Assembly (NCBI GenBank): GCA_016869335.1
Contig: VGEJ01000099.1
Coordinates: 1 to 8,257 of the forward strand
DNA from: Alphaproteobacteria bacterium
Lineage (GTDB): Bacteria; Pseudomonadota; Alphaproteobacteria; VGEJ01
Direction of reading: 5' to 3'
DNA length: 8,257 nucleotides
Shown: in pieces, positions 1-6,602 of the stretch
Layout: the number at the start of each line of letters is the position of its first letter
Numbering within the stretch: position 1 is the first letter of the stretch
The notes under the pieces: model-generated
What the model saw: only the letters and a program-made list of their open reading frames with translations
Told to the model about the DNA's origin: nothing
Database searches by the model: none
Position numbers and translations under genes: made by a program

Positions 1-849
1 GCCCAGCGTGGCGTGGGCGCCGCCTTCGCGGCTCGGCCGCGCGCGCCGGGCAGCACCGATCCGCGGCACCGCCGCCAGCAGTGCCTGCGTGTAAGGGTGC
101 GCGGGGTGGGCGAAGACCTCGCCCGTCGGTCCGCGCTCCACGACGGACCCGCGGTGGAGGACCGCCACCGCGTCGCACACCGTGCGGACGACCGCCAAGT
201 CGTGGCTGATCAACACGTAGCTCAGCCCGGCGCGCTCCTGGAGGTCCATCAACAGATTGAGGATCTGGCCGCGGACCGAGGCATCGAGCGCCGATACCGG
301 CTCGTCGGCGACGATCAGGGCCGGCTCGGTCACCAGTGCCCGGGCGATCGCGACACGCTGGCGCTGCCCGCCGGAGAAGACATGCGGATGGCGCCGGGCA
401 TCGCCTGCCGCCAGCCCGACTGCTTCGAGCGCGAGCGCCACCCGCTCATCGAGCGCCGAGCCGGACACGGCCGGAAGCAACGCAACCAGCGGTTCGGCGA
501 CGCTGCGGCCGACCGTGAAGCGCGGGTCGAGCGAGGCATACGGGTCCTGAAAGACCATCTGGAAGTACCGGCGGTGGGCACGCAGCGTGCCCGGCGCGAG
601 GGCTGCCAGATCCGCGCCGAGAATCCGGACCGTGCCCGCCGTCGGTCGCTCGAGCGCGACGATGAGGCGCGCCAGCGTGGACTTGCCGCTGCCCGATTCG
701 CCGACTACCCCGAGGCTCATGCCCCGTTCGAGGCGAAGGCTGATGCCGGTCAACGCCCAGACTGCCGCGGATCTGCCCAAGAGGTGGGCCCGGCGCAGCG
801 GGTAGCGCTTGGCGAGTCCCTCGATTTCCAGCAGCGGAGCCGCGCTCAT
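1..849 (-). CDS. dppF: Dipeptide/oligopeptide ABC transporter ATP-binding protein (DppF/OppF-type), 3' end cut by window
   Basis: This is the second ATPase of a peptide-class ABC importer; it hydrolyses ATP at the inner face of the cytoplasmic membrane together with the DppD-like partner encoded just before it. The 283 visible residues have the full set of motifs in order: Walker A GESGSGKS (50-57), Q-loop Gln101 in VFQDP, signature FSGGQ (158-162, Phe replacing the usual Leu), Walker B LIVADE (178-183) and H-loop His216 in ISHD. The HPYT segment (251-254) begins the oligopeptide-transporter C-terminal extension, and the frame is still open at base 1, so the C-terminus is missing. The ATG at 849 overlaps the stop of the upstream ATPase as ATGA, implying translational coupling. 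The Dpp-versus-Opp label is conventional; the substrate (dipeptides, oligopeptides, nickel, opines or others) cannot be told from an ATPase. Confidence 0.93.
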   Translation of the reverse strand, partial: MSAAPLLEIEGLAKRYPLRRAHLLGRSAAVWALTGISLRLERGMSLGVVGESGSGKSTLARLIVALERPTAGTVRILGADLAALAPGTLRAHRRYFQMVFQDPYASLDPRFTVGRSVAEPLVALLPAVSGSALDERVALALEAVGLAAGDARRHPHVFSGGQRQRVAIARALVTEPALIVADEPVSALDASVRGQILNLLMDLQERAGLSYVLISHDLAVVRTVCDAVAVLHRGSVVERGPTGEVFAHPAHPYTQALLAAVPRIGAARRARPSREGGAHATLG

Positions 850-1829
850 GGGCGCCACGCCCCTCGCGCCGCAGCGATGTGGATGCAGGCAGCGGTATGA
901 TCGGGTCCCGCAGGCGCCATCGGCGGGTCGCTCGTGCGGCACGCGGGTTCGGCAAGGGCACAGCGCGCAGCGAACGCGCACCCTGGTTCCGGCGGCCCCA
1001 GCGGCGGCACCGCGCCCGGGACGACCCGGTGGCGCTCCCCGCGTCGCGCATCGAGGCGCGGCAGCGCCTGCATCAGTCCCTGGGTGTAGGGATGGGCAGG
1101 CTGGCCGAGCACCGCCGTAACCGGACCGCGCTCGACGATGCGCCCGCGGTACATCACCGCCACCTCCGCGACGGTCTCGGCGACCACACCGAGGTCATGG
1201 GAAATGAGAAGAAGCGCCATGCCGCGCTCGTCCACGAGCGCCCGCACGAGGTCGAGGATGTGAGCCTGGACGGTGACGTCGAGCGCCGTCGTGGGCTCAT
1301 CGGCGATCAGAAGATCGGGGCCGCAGATCAGCGCCATCGCGATCATGACTCGCTGGCGCTGGCCGCCCGAGAGCTCGTGGGGAAACTGGCTCATGCGCCT
1401 TGCCGACTGATCGAGGCCGACCTCGGTGAGCAACCGCAGGGCCTGCGCGTACGCTGCCGCCTGGCCCATACCGCGATGTATCCGGAGCGGTTCGGCGACC
1501 TGGCGGCCGACCGGGTGGAGCGGATTGAGCGCCGTCATCGGCTCTTGGAAGATCATCGCCAGACGCTGCCCGCGCAGCCTGCACAGCGTGTCCTCCGGCT
1601 GGGTCAACAGGTCGACGCCGGCGAAGCCGATGCGTCCGCGCCCGTGCACGCCGCGGGGCAGCAGCCCCATGATGGCCAACGCGGTGAGTGTCTTGCCGCA
1701 GCCCGACTCGCCGACGATGCCGAGCGTCCGGCCGTGCGCCAGGGCGAAACTCACGCCCCGCACCGCTGGCGCCTCGCCCGTCGGCGCCTCGACCACGGCC
1801 CACAGGTCGGCGACGTCGAGCAGCGCCAC
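846..1829 (-). CDS. dppD: Dipeptide/oligopeptide ABC transporter ATP-binding protein (DppD/OppD-type)
   Basis: First ATPase of the importer, pairing with the DppF-like protein on the cytoplasmic side of the two permeases. From the GTG at 1829 the protein has 327 residues, normal for the family: Walker A GESGCGKT (40-47), Q-loop Gln95 in IFQEP, signature LSGGQ (153-157), Walker B LLIADE (173-178), H-loop His211. The C-terminal oligopeptide extension has four cysteines (284, 290, 297, 315) in the spacing typical of DppD/OppD; in mycobacterial relatives such a tail carries an iron-sulfur cluster. I prefer the GTG because it lies one base after the permease stop, has an AGGA seven bases upstream, and gives an N-terminus beginning ALLDVADL, as in relatives. 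An ATG at 1898 (350 residues) or 1865 would overlap the permease by 35-68 bases and add residues unlike the family. Confidence 0.92.
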   Translation of the reverse strand: MALLDVADLWAVVEAPTGEAPAVRGVSFALAHGRTLGIVGESGCGKTLTALAIMGLLPRGVHGRGRIGFAGVDLLTQPEDTLCRLRGQRLAMIFQEPMTALNPLHPVGRQVAEPLRIHRGMGQAAAYAQALRLLTEVGLDQSARRMSQFPHELSGGQRQRVMIAMALICGPDLLIADEPTTALDVTVQAHILDLVRALVDERGMALLLISHDLGVVAETVAEVAVMYRGRIVERGPVTAVLGQPAHPYTQGLMQALPRLDARRGERHRVVPGAVPPLGPPEPGCAFAARCALAEPACRTSDPPMAPAGPDHTAACIHIAAARGAWRP

Positions 1830-1830
1830 C

Positions 1831-2664
1831 TCAGCGTCCTCGTGCGAGCCTGGGATCGAGCGCATCGCGCAGCCCGTCGCCCAGGAGGTTGAGGCCAAGC
1901 ACGGCGATCACGATTGCCAGCCCCGGATAGACCGCCAGCCCCGGCGCCAGGTACATGAAGGTCTGCGCCTCGTTCAGCATGCGGCCCCAGCTCGGTGCGG
2001 GCGGCTGGGTGCCGATGCCGAGATAGCTGAGCGCCGCTTCGGCGAGGATGGCAATCGCGAACTGGATGGTGGCTTGGACCAGCAGCACGCTGGCGATGTT
2101 GGGCAGCACGTGCTCGAGGGTGATGCGAAATGCGCCCTTGCCGGCGACGCGTGCCGCGAGGATGAACTCACGCGGCCAGATCGTCAGCGCGGCGCCGCGG
2201 GCGATGCGGGCGAACACCGGTATGTTGAACACGCCGATGGCGACGATGGCGGTGGCCGGGCCGGGACCGAGCCACGCCGTCAGCAGGATCGCCGAGAGCA
2301 CCGCGGGCAGCGCAAAGGTAATGTCGCAGAGGCGCATCACCAGCTCATCGAGCCAGCCACGCCGCGCCGCCGCGAGCACCCCTAGCGCGACGCCGATGAC
2401 GAACCCGAGCCCGACGGCGATGACCCCGACCACGATCGAGGTGCGCGCGCCGGCCATGAGCAGCGTGGCGACGTCACGGCCGAAGTGGTCCGTGCCCAGC
2501 CAGTGGACGGCCGAGGGGCCCTGAAGGCGCTCGGACAAGGCCATTGCCGTCGGCGGGTGCGGTGTCCAGGCCAGCGACACGAGCGCCGCAGCGATGACCA
2601 CGCCGACGAGCCCGCCGCCGACCCACAGGCTTGCCGTGCTCGCCCCGCGCGACGACCCCATCAT
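1831..2664 (-). CDS. dppC: Dipeptide/oligopeptide ABC transporter permease (DppC/OppC-type)
   Basis: Inner-membrane permease of 277 residues that forms the translocation pore with the DppB-like subunit. Visible features are an N-terminal membrane segment (about 13-33), the family motif GTDHFGRD (57-64), several further hydrophobic helices, the EAA coupling loop (about 166-190, with EFILAARVAGKGAF and LPN) that docks on the ATPases, and PPAPSWGRML (221-230), a DppC/OppC hallmark. The ATG at 2664 overlaps the dppB stop as ATGA; a second ATG follows immediately at 2661. The open frame extends back to 2928, but that part is arginine-rich, lies inside dppB and has no permease character, so the longer start is rejected. 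The stop is one base from the dppD GTG. Confidence 0.94.
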   Translation of the reverse strand: MMGSSRGASTASLWVGGGLVGVVIAAALVSLAWTPHPPTAMALSERLQGPSAVHWLGTDHFGRDVATLLMAGARTSIVVGVIAVGLGFVIGVALGVLAAARRGWLDELVMRLCDITFALPAVLSAILLTAWLGPGPATAIVAIGVFNIPVFARIARGAALTIWPREFILAARVAGKGAFRITLEHVLPNIASVLLVQATIQFAIAILAEAALSYLGIGTQPPAPSWGRMLNEAQTFMYLAPGLAVYPGLAIVIAVLGLNLLGDGLRDALDPRLARGR

Positions 2665-3608
2665 GCGCTGAGCTTCACCCGCGGGTCGATGACCGCGTAG
2701 AGGAGATCGACGAGGAAGTTGACGGCGACGACCACGACGGCGAACAGCAATACGACGTCGCGCACGAGCTGGAGGTCGCGCTGCGAGATCGCCTGGAACG
2801 CTAGCCGGCCGAGACCCGGCAGCGCGAACACGTTCTCGAGTACCACCGCACCCGCCGTGAGGTTGGCGAACTGCAGGCCCATCACCGTCACGACCGCGAC
2901 CAAGGCATTGCGCAGCCCGTGACGCCACAAGGCAGCCCGGCGGCTCAGGCCCTTGGCGCGGGCGGTGCGCATGAAGTCCTCATCGAGCACCTCGATCACT
3001 GCCGAGCGGGTGACCCGGGCGAGGATCGCCGCCTGCACGAGCGCCAGCGCGATCGCGGGCAAGACGAGCGAGCGCAGCGCGGCGCCGATCCCGGCGTCCC
3101 AGCCGGCGAAGCCGCCGGCTGGAAACCAGCCGAGCTCGACGGCGAACAGCAGGATGAGGAGAATCGCGAACCAGAAACCCGGCACCGCGATGCCGAGCTG
3201 CGTCAGCGCCATGACCGCGACATCGCCCGCGCTGCCGCGGCGCGCGGCGGCGTAGACGCCGGCGGACAGCGCGATTGCCGTGGTCAGGGCCATGGCGACG
3301 GCGGCGAGCGGCAGCGTGATCGCGAGGCGCTCGGCGAGAAGGCCGCCGATCGGCACGTGGTAGGTGTAGCTCACTCCGAACTCGCCACCGAGGAGGCCAC
3401 CGACCCAGGCGAGATAGCGCGCCGCGGGCGGGCGCTCGAGGCCGAGCCGGACGCGTAGCGCGGCGACCGCTTCCGGATCCGCCTCGGGCCCCAGAATGGT
3501 GCGCGCAGGGTCGCCCGGCAGCACTTCGACCACGACGAAGATGACCAGCGAGGCGGCGAGCAGAGTGGCGGCGAGCGTGAGGAGGCGCCGGACTAGGAAG
3601 GCGCTCAT
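2661..3608 (-). CDS. dppB: Dipeptide/oligopeptide ABC transporter permease (DppB/OppB-type)
   Basis: Inner-membrane permease of 315 residues, the usual DppB length. It has an N-terminal helix (about 8-30) followed by LPGDPA, the periplasmic part with GGEFGVSY (74-81), a core of hydrophobic helices, the EAA loop (211-236, DFMRTARAKGLSRRAALWRHGLRNAL in pattern), the stretch ENVFALPGLGRL (258-269), and the family C-terminal signature YAVIDPRVKL. The start at 3608 has a GAGG a few bases upstream and sits 7 bp after the O-methyltransferase stop, so the two are probably in one transcript. In most peptide transporter operons a substrate-binding protein gene precedes dppB; here its place is taken by the methyltransferase. 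Confidence 0.95.
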   Translation of the reverse strand: MSAFLVRRLLTLAATLLAASLVIFVVVEVLPGDPARTILGPEADPEAVAALRVRLGLERPPAARYLAWVGGLLGGEFGVSYTYHVPIGGLLAERLAITLPLAAVAMALTTAIALSAGVYAAARRGSAGDVAVMALTQLGIAVPGFWFAILLILLFAVELGWFPAGGFAGWDAGIGAALRSLVLPAIALALVQAAILARVTRSAVIEVLDEDFMRTARAKGLSRRAALWRHGLRNALVAVVTVMGLQFANLTAGAVVLENVFALPGLGRLAFQAISQRDLQLVRDVVLLFAVVVVAVNFLVDLLYAVIDPRVKLSA

Positions 3609-3615
3609 GCGCGCC

Positions 3616-4281
3616 TCAGGCGCGCTTGCGCGCCAACGTCAAACCGTCGCCGATTGGCACCATCGCAATGCTGACCCGGGCGTCCGCGTGGAGCTTGGCG
3701 TTGAGGGTGCGGATCGCCAGCGTGTCCGGGTCGGTCTTGGTCGGGTCGATCACGTTGCCGAACCAGAGAACGTTGTCGATGGCCAGCAAGCCGCCAACCC
3801 GGAGCAATGCCAGGCAGCGCTCATAGTACTGGTCGTAGTCTTCCTTGTTGGCATCGACGAAGGCGAAATCGAAGCGGCCAGCCGCGCCGGCGGTGATCAG
3901 GTCATCGAGCGTAGCCGGCGCCAGCGCGAGGCGCAGCTCGATCTTGTCGCGCACCCCGCCGTCCCGCCAGTAGCGCTCGGCGATGGCGGTCCATTCCGGG
4001 TTGATGTCGCAGGCAACGACACGGCCGTCAGGCGGCAGGGCGAGCGCCACCGCCAATGTGCTGTAGCCGGTATAGACGCCGACCTCGATGCAGCGGCGGG
4101 CACCGATCAGCTCGACCAGGAGCGCCATCAGGGCGCCCTGCTCAGGCGTGATCTGCATGATGCTGCGCGGCATCCGCTGGGTTTCGGCGTGCAGGCGGGC
4201 AAGCACGTCGGGCTCACGCACCGCCACGGATTGGAGGTATGCTTGCAACGGCGCGGTGAGCTGAATGGCGCTGGCCGACAT
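3616..4281 (-). CDS. SAM-dependent O-methyltransferase, family 3 (catechol/caffeoyl-CoA type)
   Basis: A 221-residue soluble class I methyltransferase of the O-methyltransferase family 3 (PF01596 type), which moves the methyl group of S-adenosylmethionine to a hydroxyl of a small, usually catechol-like, molecule in a metal-dependent reaction. Seen in the sequence: SAM motif I EVGVYTGYST (66-75), acidic motif II ACDINPEW (90-97), and FVDANKEDYDQYYE (141-154) followed by GGLLAIDNVLWFGNV (163-177). Asp143, Asp169 and Asn170 fall where the family binds its divalent metal, and Lys146 where relatives have a catalytic or structural Lys. It is the first gene of the operon that continues into dppB. 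Its true acceptor is unknown; linkage to an importer suggests a transported substrate, but that is inference. The upstream ribosome site is weak (GGAT six bases before ATG). Confidence 0.92.
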   Translation of the reverse strand: MSASAIQLTAPLQAYLQSVAVREPDVLARLHAETQRMPRSIMQITPEQGALMALLVELIGARRCIEVGVYTGYSTLAVALALPPDGRVVACDINPEWTAIAERYWRDGGVRDKIELRLALAPATLDDLITAGAAGRFDFAFVDANKEDYDQYYERCLALLRVGGLLAIDNVLWFGNVIDPTKTDPDTLAIRTLNAKLHADARVSIAMVPIGDGLTLARKRA

Positions 4282-4370
4282 GGTGGGATCCGCAGGGGTC
4301 GGCGGCTAGCCAATCACAAAGCTGTCAACGACGCCAGCCTGGGAAAAAGCATCTCGCCGCAATTCCGCCG

Positions 4371-4398
4371 CGATTCGGCCCTACTGGCGCCCGAATCG
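4371..4398. repeat. Perfect 8-bp inverted repeat (stem-loop)
   Basis: CGATTCGG at 4371-4378 is matched by its exact reverse complement CCGAATCG at 4391-4398, with a 12-base loop. There is no T-rich tract after it on the plus strand; on the minus strand a run of five T's comes only about 20 bases later. It lies 32 bp from the longer stem-loop to the right, so the two may belong to one structured transcript or be separate operators. Confidence 0.55.
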
Positions 4399-4430
4399 GG
4401 GGGCATTCTCTCAACCATTGGGCCTCCTGG

Positions 4431-4500
4431 GGTCCGGTCGTCTAGAGCAGGTCTCTCCCCCCAGCCACCTGCTCCGGGACGGCCGGACCTGTTTTCGTTT
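4431..4500 (+). terminator. Long stem-loop with T-rich tail, terminator-like
   Basis: The arm 4431-4452 pairs with 4467-4489 around a 14-base pyrimidine-rich loop: an outer perfect 7 bp (GGTCCGG with CCGGACC), a middle block with two G-U wobbles, one A/G mismatch with a bulged C, and an inner perfect 8 bp (GAGCAGGT with ACCTGCTC). In total 19 Watson-Crick pairs and 2 wobbles over 22 positions. On the plus strand it is followed directly by TGTTTTCGTTT (4490-4500), as in an intrinsic terminator. No plus-strand gene ends nearby, so it would terminate either a small RNA or a leader ahead of the GST gene. A dispersed palindromic repeat is the alternative. Confidence 0.5.
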
Positions 4501-4544
4501 GGCCTGCAGTTCCTCATCCACGGTTCCGCCGCTATGCTGCGCCC

Positions 4545-4560
4545 CGCCGCGCACGCGGCG
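4545..4560. repeat. 6-bp stem, 4-nt loop hairpin just upstream of the GST ribosome site
   Basis: CGCCGC (4545-4550), loop GCAC, GCGGCG (4555-4560). It ends 8 bases before the GAGGG that precedes the GST start. It would lie in the 5' leader of the GST mRNA. Short GC-rich repeats like this arise easily by chance in this composition. Confidence 0.35.
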
Positions 4561-4577
4561 TGCATCCCGAGGGCGAC

Positions 4578-5270
4578 ATGGCACAAACGTTGTACGAACT
4601 GGTCGGGCGCGACGACCATCGCTTCAGCCCGTTTTGTTGGCGCACGCTGATGGCGCTGCGGCACAAGGGACTGAGGCCCGAGAGGGTGCCGGTCCGATTC
4701 ACCGAAAAACCGAAGATCGCCTTCAGCGGGCAGGAGCTTGTCCCCGTCCTGGTCGATGGCGCCACCACCGTGTCCGACTCGTGGACCATTGTCCAGTATC
4801 TCGAGACGGCCTACCCCAACGCGCCGGCGCTGTTCGGCGGCGCCGCCGCCCAGGCCGAGGCGCGCTTCATCAATCACTGGGCCGACGGGCAACTGCAACC
4901 CGCCATGGTGCGGCTGATCATCGGCGACATTTACGCCTGTCTCGAGCCGGCCGACCAGGCCTACTACCGTAAGACCCGCGAGGCGCGTTTCGGCATGACG
5001 ATCGAGGCCCTGGCGGGCGCGCGCGAGCTCGAGCTCGAGCCCTACAGGAGACTGCTGGCGCCGCTGCGCGCAACGCTCAAGGAGCAGCCTTATCTCTGCG
5101 GCGAGGCCCCGGCCTATGCCGACTACATCGTGTTCGGCGCCTTCCAATGGGCGCGCTGTTCCAGCCCATACCCCATGCTGGAGGCGAGCGACCCGATCTT
5201 CGCCTGGCGCCAGCGGCTGCTCGAGCGCTTCGACGGATTCGCCGGCGCCGCGAAGTCGTTCGGGGCGTGA
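4578..5270 (+). CDS. Glutathione S-transferase family protein, LigE (beta-etherase)-like
   Basis: A 230-residue cytosolic GST. The N-terminal thioredoxin-like domain (about 1-85) carries RFSPFCWRTLMALRHKGL (15-32), where Ser17 sits at the glutathione-activating position and the SPxCWR pattern is that of the LigE-type etherase group; VPVLVDG (55-61) has the cis-proline loop (Pro56), and DSW (67-69) stands where relatives contact the glutathione gamma-glutamyl group. The helical C-terminal domain includes ADYIVFGAFQWA (181-192), the N-capping box region. LigE enzymes cleave beta-aryl ethers of lignin dimers with glutathione, but many proteins of this group have no known substrate, so only the family is claimed. 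The ATG at 4578 is preferred over 4560 because GAGGG lies four bases upstream and the protein then begins as relatives do. Its stop overlaps the next start by one base (TGATG). Confidence 0.9.
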   Translation: MAQTLYELVGRDDHRFSPFCWRTLMALRHKGLRPERVPVRFTEKPKIAFSGQELVPVLVDGATTVSDSWTIVQYLETAYPNAPALFGGAAAQAEARFINHWADGQLQPAMVRLIIGDIYACLEPADQAYYRKTREARFGMTIEALAGARELELEPYRRLLAPLRATLKEQPYLCGEAPAYADYIVFGAFQWARCSSPYPMLEASDPIFAWRQRLLERFDGFAGAAKSFGA

Positions 5271-6403
5271 TGGCACTGATCCGCACCGACTACCTGGTCG
5301 TCGGTGCTGGTATCGCGGGCGCCTCGGTCGGCTACGAGCTCGCGACGAGCGGCGCGGTGGTGGTGCTCGAACGCGAGACGATGCCGGGCTACCACACCAC
5401 CGGTCGCTCAGCCGCGATCTACACCGAATCCTATGGCAATGCGATCGTGCGCCGGCTGACTGTGGCGAGCCGCAGTTTCCTCATCGCCCCGCCGGCAGGC
5501 TTCACCGAGCACCCCCTGCTTACACCCCGCGGGGTGCTGGTCTTCGCCCGGCCCGAGGACGGCGAGCGGCTGGCGGCAGCGCTTGCCGAGGTGCGGGCGC
5601 TGGTGCCGAGCATCCATGCCATCGCGCCCGAAGAAGCCTGTCGCGCCGTCCCGGCCCTGAGGCGCAACTGCGTCGGCGGTGCCTTCCTCGAGCCCGACGC
5701 GATGGACATGGACGTGCACGCGATTCACAGCGGCTACCTGCGCGGCCTCGCAGCCCGTCACGGCCGGGTCGTGACCGGCGCCGAGGTGCGCGGCCTGACC
5801 CGGGTCGGCGGCGACTGGGAGGTCGAGACGGGGCGTGGCCGGTTTCGCGCTGCGGTGCTCGTCAACGCCGCCGGGGCGTGGTGCGATGCCGTGGCCGAAC
5901 TCGCCCAGGTGACACCCGTCGGACTCGTACCCAAGCGGCGGACCGCGATCACATTCGATCCGCCACCCGGGACGGCCGTGCGCGGCTGGCCGTTCACCGT
6001 CGACGTCAACGAGACTATCTATTTCCGTCCCGAGGGCGGGCGCCTGATGGCCTCGCCCGCGGACGAGACGCCGATGCCGCCATGCGATGTCCAGCCCGAT
6101 GAGCTCGACGTGGCGATCACGGTCGACCGGTTGCAGCAGGCCACCACCCTGGACATCCGTCGGGTCGAGCACAAGTGGGCCGGGCTGCGCAGCTTCGTCG
6201 CCGACAAGACCCATGTCGTGGGCTTCGAGCAGAAGGTGCCGGGGTTCTTCTGGCTCGCCGGCCAGGGCGGCCATGGCATCCAGACCGCGCCTGCGGTGGC
6301 GCGCGCCGCCGCGGCCCTCATTCGCACCGGGGCTTTGCCGTCCGACCTGGACGATGCGGGGCTCACCGCGGCAGCGCTCTCGCCCGTCCGGCTGTCGCGT
6401 TGA
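5270..6403 (+). CDS. FAD-dependent D-amino acid dehydrogenase, DauA (D-arginine dehydrogenase)-like
   Basis: A 377-residue flavoprotein of the DAO family, very close along its whole length to Pseudomonas aeruginosa D-arginine dehydrogenase DauA as I recall it (about 375 residues). Such enzymes oxidise D-amino acids to imino acids, which hydrolyse to 2-oxo acids and ammonia, and pass electrons to an acceptor other than oxygen. Seen: dinucleotide-binding VGAGIAG (11-17) with Glu34 for the ribose, the family motif GYHTTGRSAA (40-49), and the C-terminal FAD contact GQGGHGIQT (331-339). Carboxylate-binding residues are present (Tyr55, Arg224, Tyr251, Arg307), but Ile50 and Val89 stand where DauA has His48 and Glu87, so D-arginine is doubtful as substrate. 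The start is the ATG overlapping the GST stop; the open frame from 5147 lies inside the GST gene. Confidence 0.9.
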   Translation: MALIRTDYLVVGAGIAGASVGYELATSGAVVVLERETMPGYHTTGRSAAIYTESYGNAIVRRLTVASRSFLIAPPAGFTEHPLLTPRGVLVFARPEDGERLAAALAEVRALVPSIHAIAPEEACRAVPALRRNCVGGAFLEPDAMDMDVHAIHSGYLRGLAARHGRVVTGAEVRGLTRVGGDWEVETGRGRFRAAVLVNAAGAWCDAVAELAQVTPVGLVPKRRTAITFDPPPGTAVRGWPFTVDVNETIYFRPEGGRLMASPADETPMPPCDVQPDELDVAITVDRLQQATTLDIRRVEHKWAGLRSFVADKTHVVGFEQKVPGFFWLAGQGGHGIQTAPAVARAAAALIRTGALPSDLDDAGLTAAALSPVRLSR

Positions 6404-6467
6404 TGGCGATCAAGGCAGGGCGCGCACAAGCCAAGTAGCCTGTCTCGTGAAACCGGCGGAGCGGGCG

Positions 6468-6602
6468 ATGAGATGGGCAATTGTGGCGGCACTGCTCGTG
6501 CTCGCCGCGTGCGGCACTGATCGCGACCACGCCGAGCGGCGCTGCACCGAGAAGGGCTTCAAGAGCGACCCGCAGCGCTACGAGAACTGCCTCCGCGAGT
6601 AG
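6468..6602 (+). CDS. Small lipoprotein, possibly truncated by an in-frame amber codon
   Basis: Predicted 44-residue secreted lipoprotein. The N-terminus MRWAIVAALLVLAAC is a lipoprotein signal: one Arg, a hydrophobic core, and lipobox LAAC with the lipidated Cys15. Gly at the +2 position does not match the Asp retention signal of enterobacteria, so outer-membrane location is likely. The mature part has Cys26 and Cys41, which could form a disulfide. The ATG at 6468 has GGAG six bases upstream; an in-frame GTG at 6447 would add seven residues. After the TAG at 6600-6602 the same frame stays open for 18 codons, reading EYWLERNRELNELYRGPR to a second TAG at 6657-6659 with native-looking codon use, so the original protein was probably 63 residues. 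Function unknown; related small lipoproteins are widespread. Confidence 0.6.
   Translation: MRWAIVAALLVLAACGTDRDHAERRCTEKGFKSDPQRYENCLRE

Larger units (their letters stand above)
4282..4577. other. Divergent intergenic region with several stem-loops
   Basis: This 296-bp gap separates the leftward methyltransferase-dpp operon from the rightward GST-oxidoreductase pair, so it should hold both promoters. I see no convincing complete sigma-70 promoter on either strand. A perfect TTGACA occurs on the minus strand (4328 to 4323), 42 bp upstream of the methyltransferase ATG, but no -10 box follows at normal spacing. On the plus strand TATGCT (4533-4538) is a possible -10 without a good -35. Three inverted repeats are present at 4371-4398, 4431-4489 and 4545-4560, far more structure than a plain spacer needs. 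No protein-coding frame with normal codon use crosses the region. Confidence 0.6.

Noticed and set aside
13..1892. Long plus-strand open frames opposite the two ATPase genes (13-900 and 879-1892)
   Set aside because: They are arginine- and histidine-rich mirror frames of strongly coding minus-strand ATPases; no domain can be read in them, and such shadows are expected in a GC-rich genome.
2665..2928. N-terminal extension of the DppC frame to 2928
   Set aside because: The added 88 residues lie inside dppB, are arginine-rich and unlike any permease; the ATGA overlap at 2661-2664 gives a normal start.
4323..4328. Perfect minus-strand TTGACA 42 bp before the methyltransferase start
   Set aside because: No acceptable -10 element at 16-18 bp spacing (the bases there are all G or C), so I do not call a promoter on a single hexamer.
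4578..5270. Naming the GST as ligE
   Set aside because: The motif pattern fits the group, but no other lignin-dimer gene such as ligD or ligF is present, so activity is not shown.
4314..5276. Minus-strand 320-codon frame opposite the GST gene, and the 5408-6274 frame opposite the flavoenzyme
   Set aside because: The plus-strand genes match known families residue by residue, and these antisense frames show no family features.
6403..6438. Eleven-codon ORF starting in the TGATG at the flavoenzyme stop
   Set aside because: Very short, and the start overlap is easily formed by chance; no feature supports translation.
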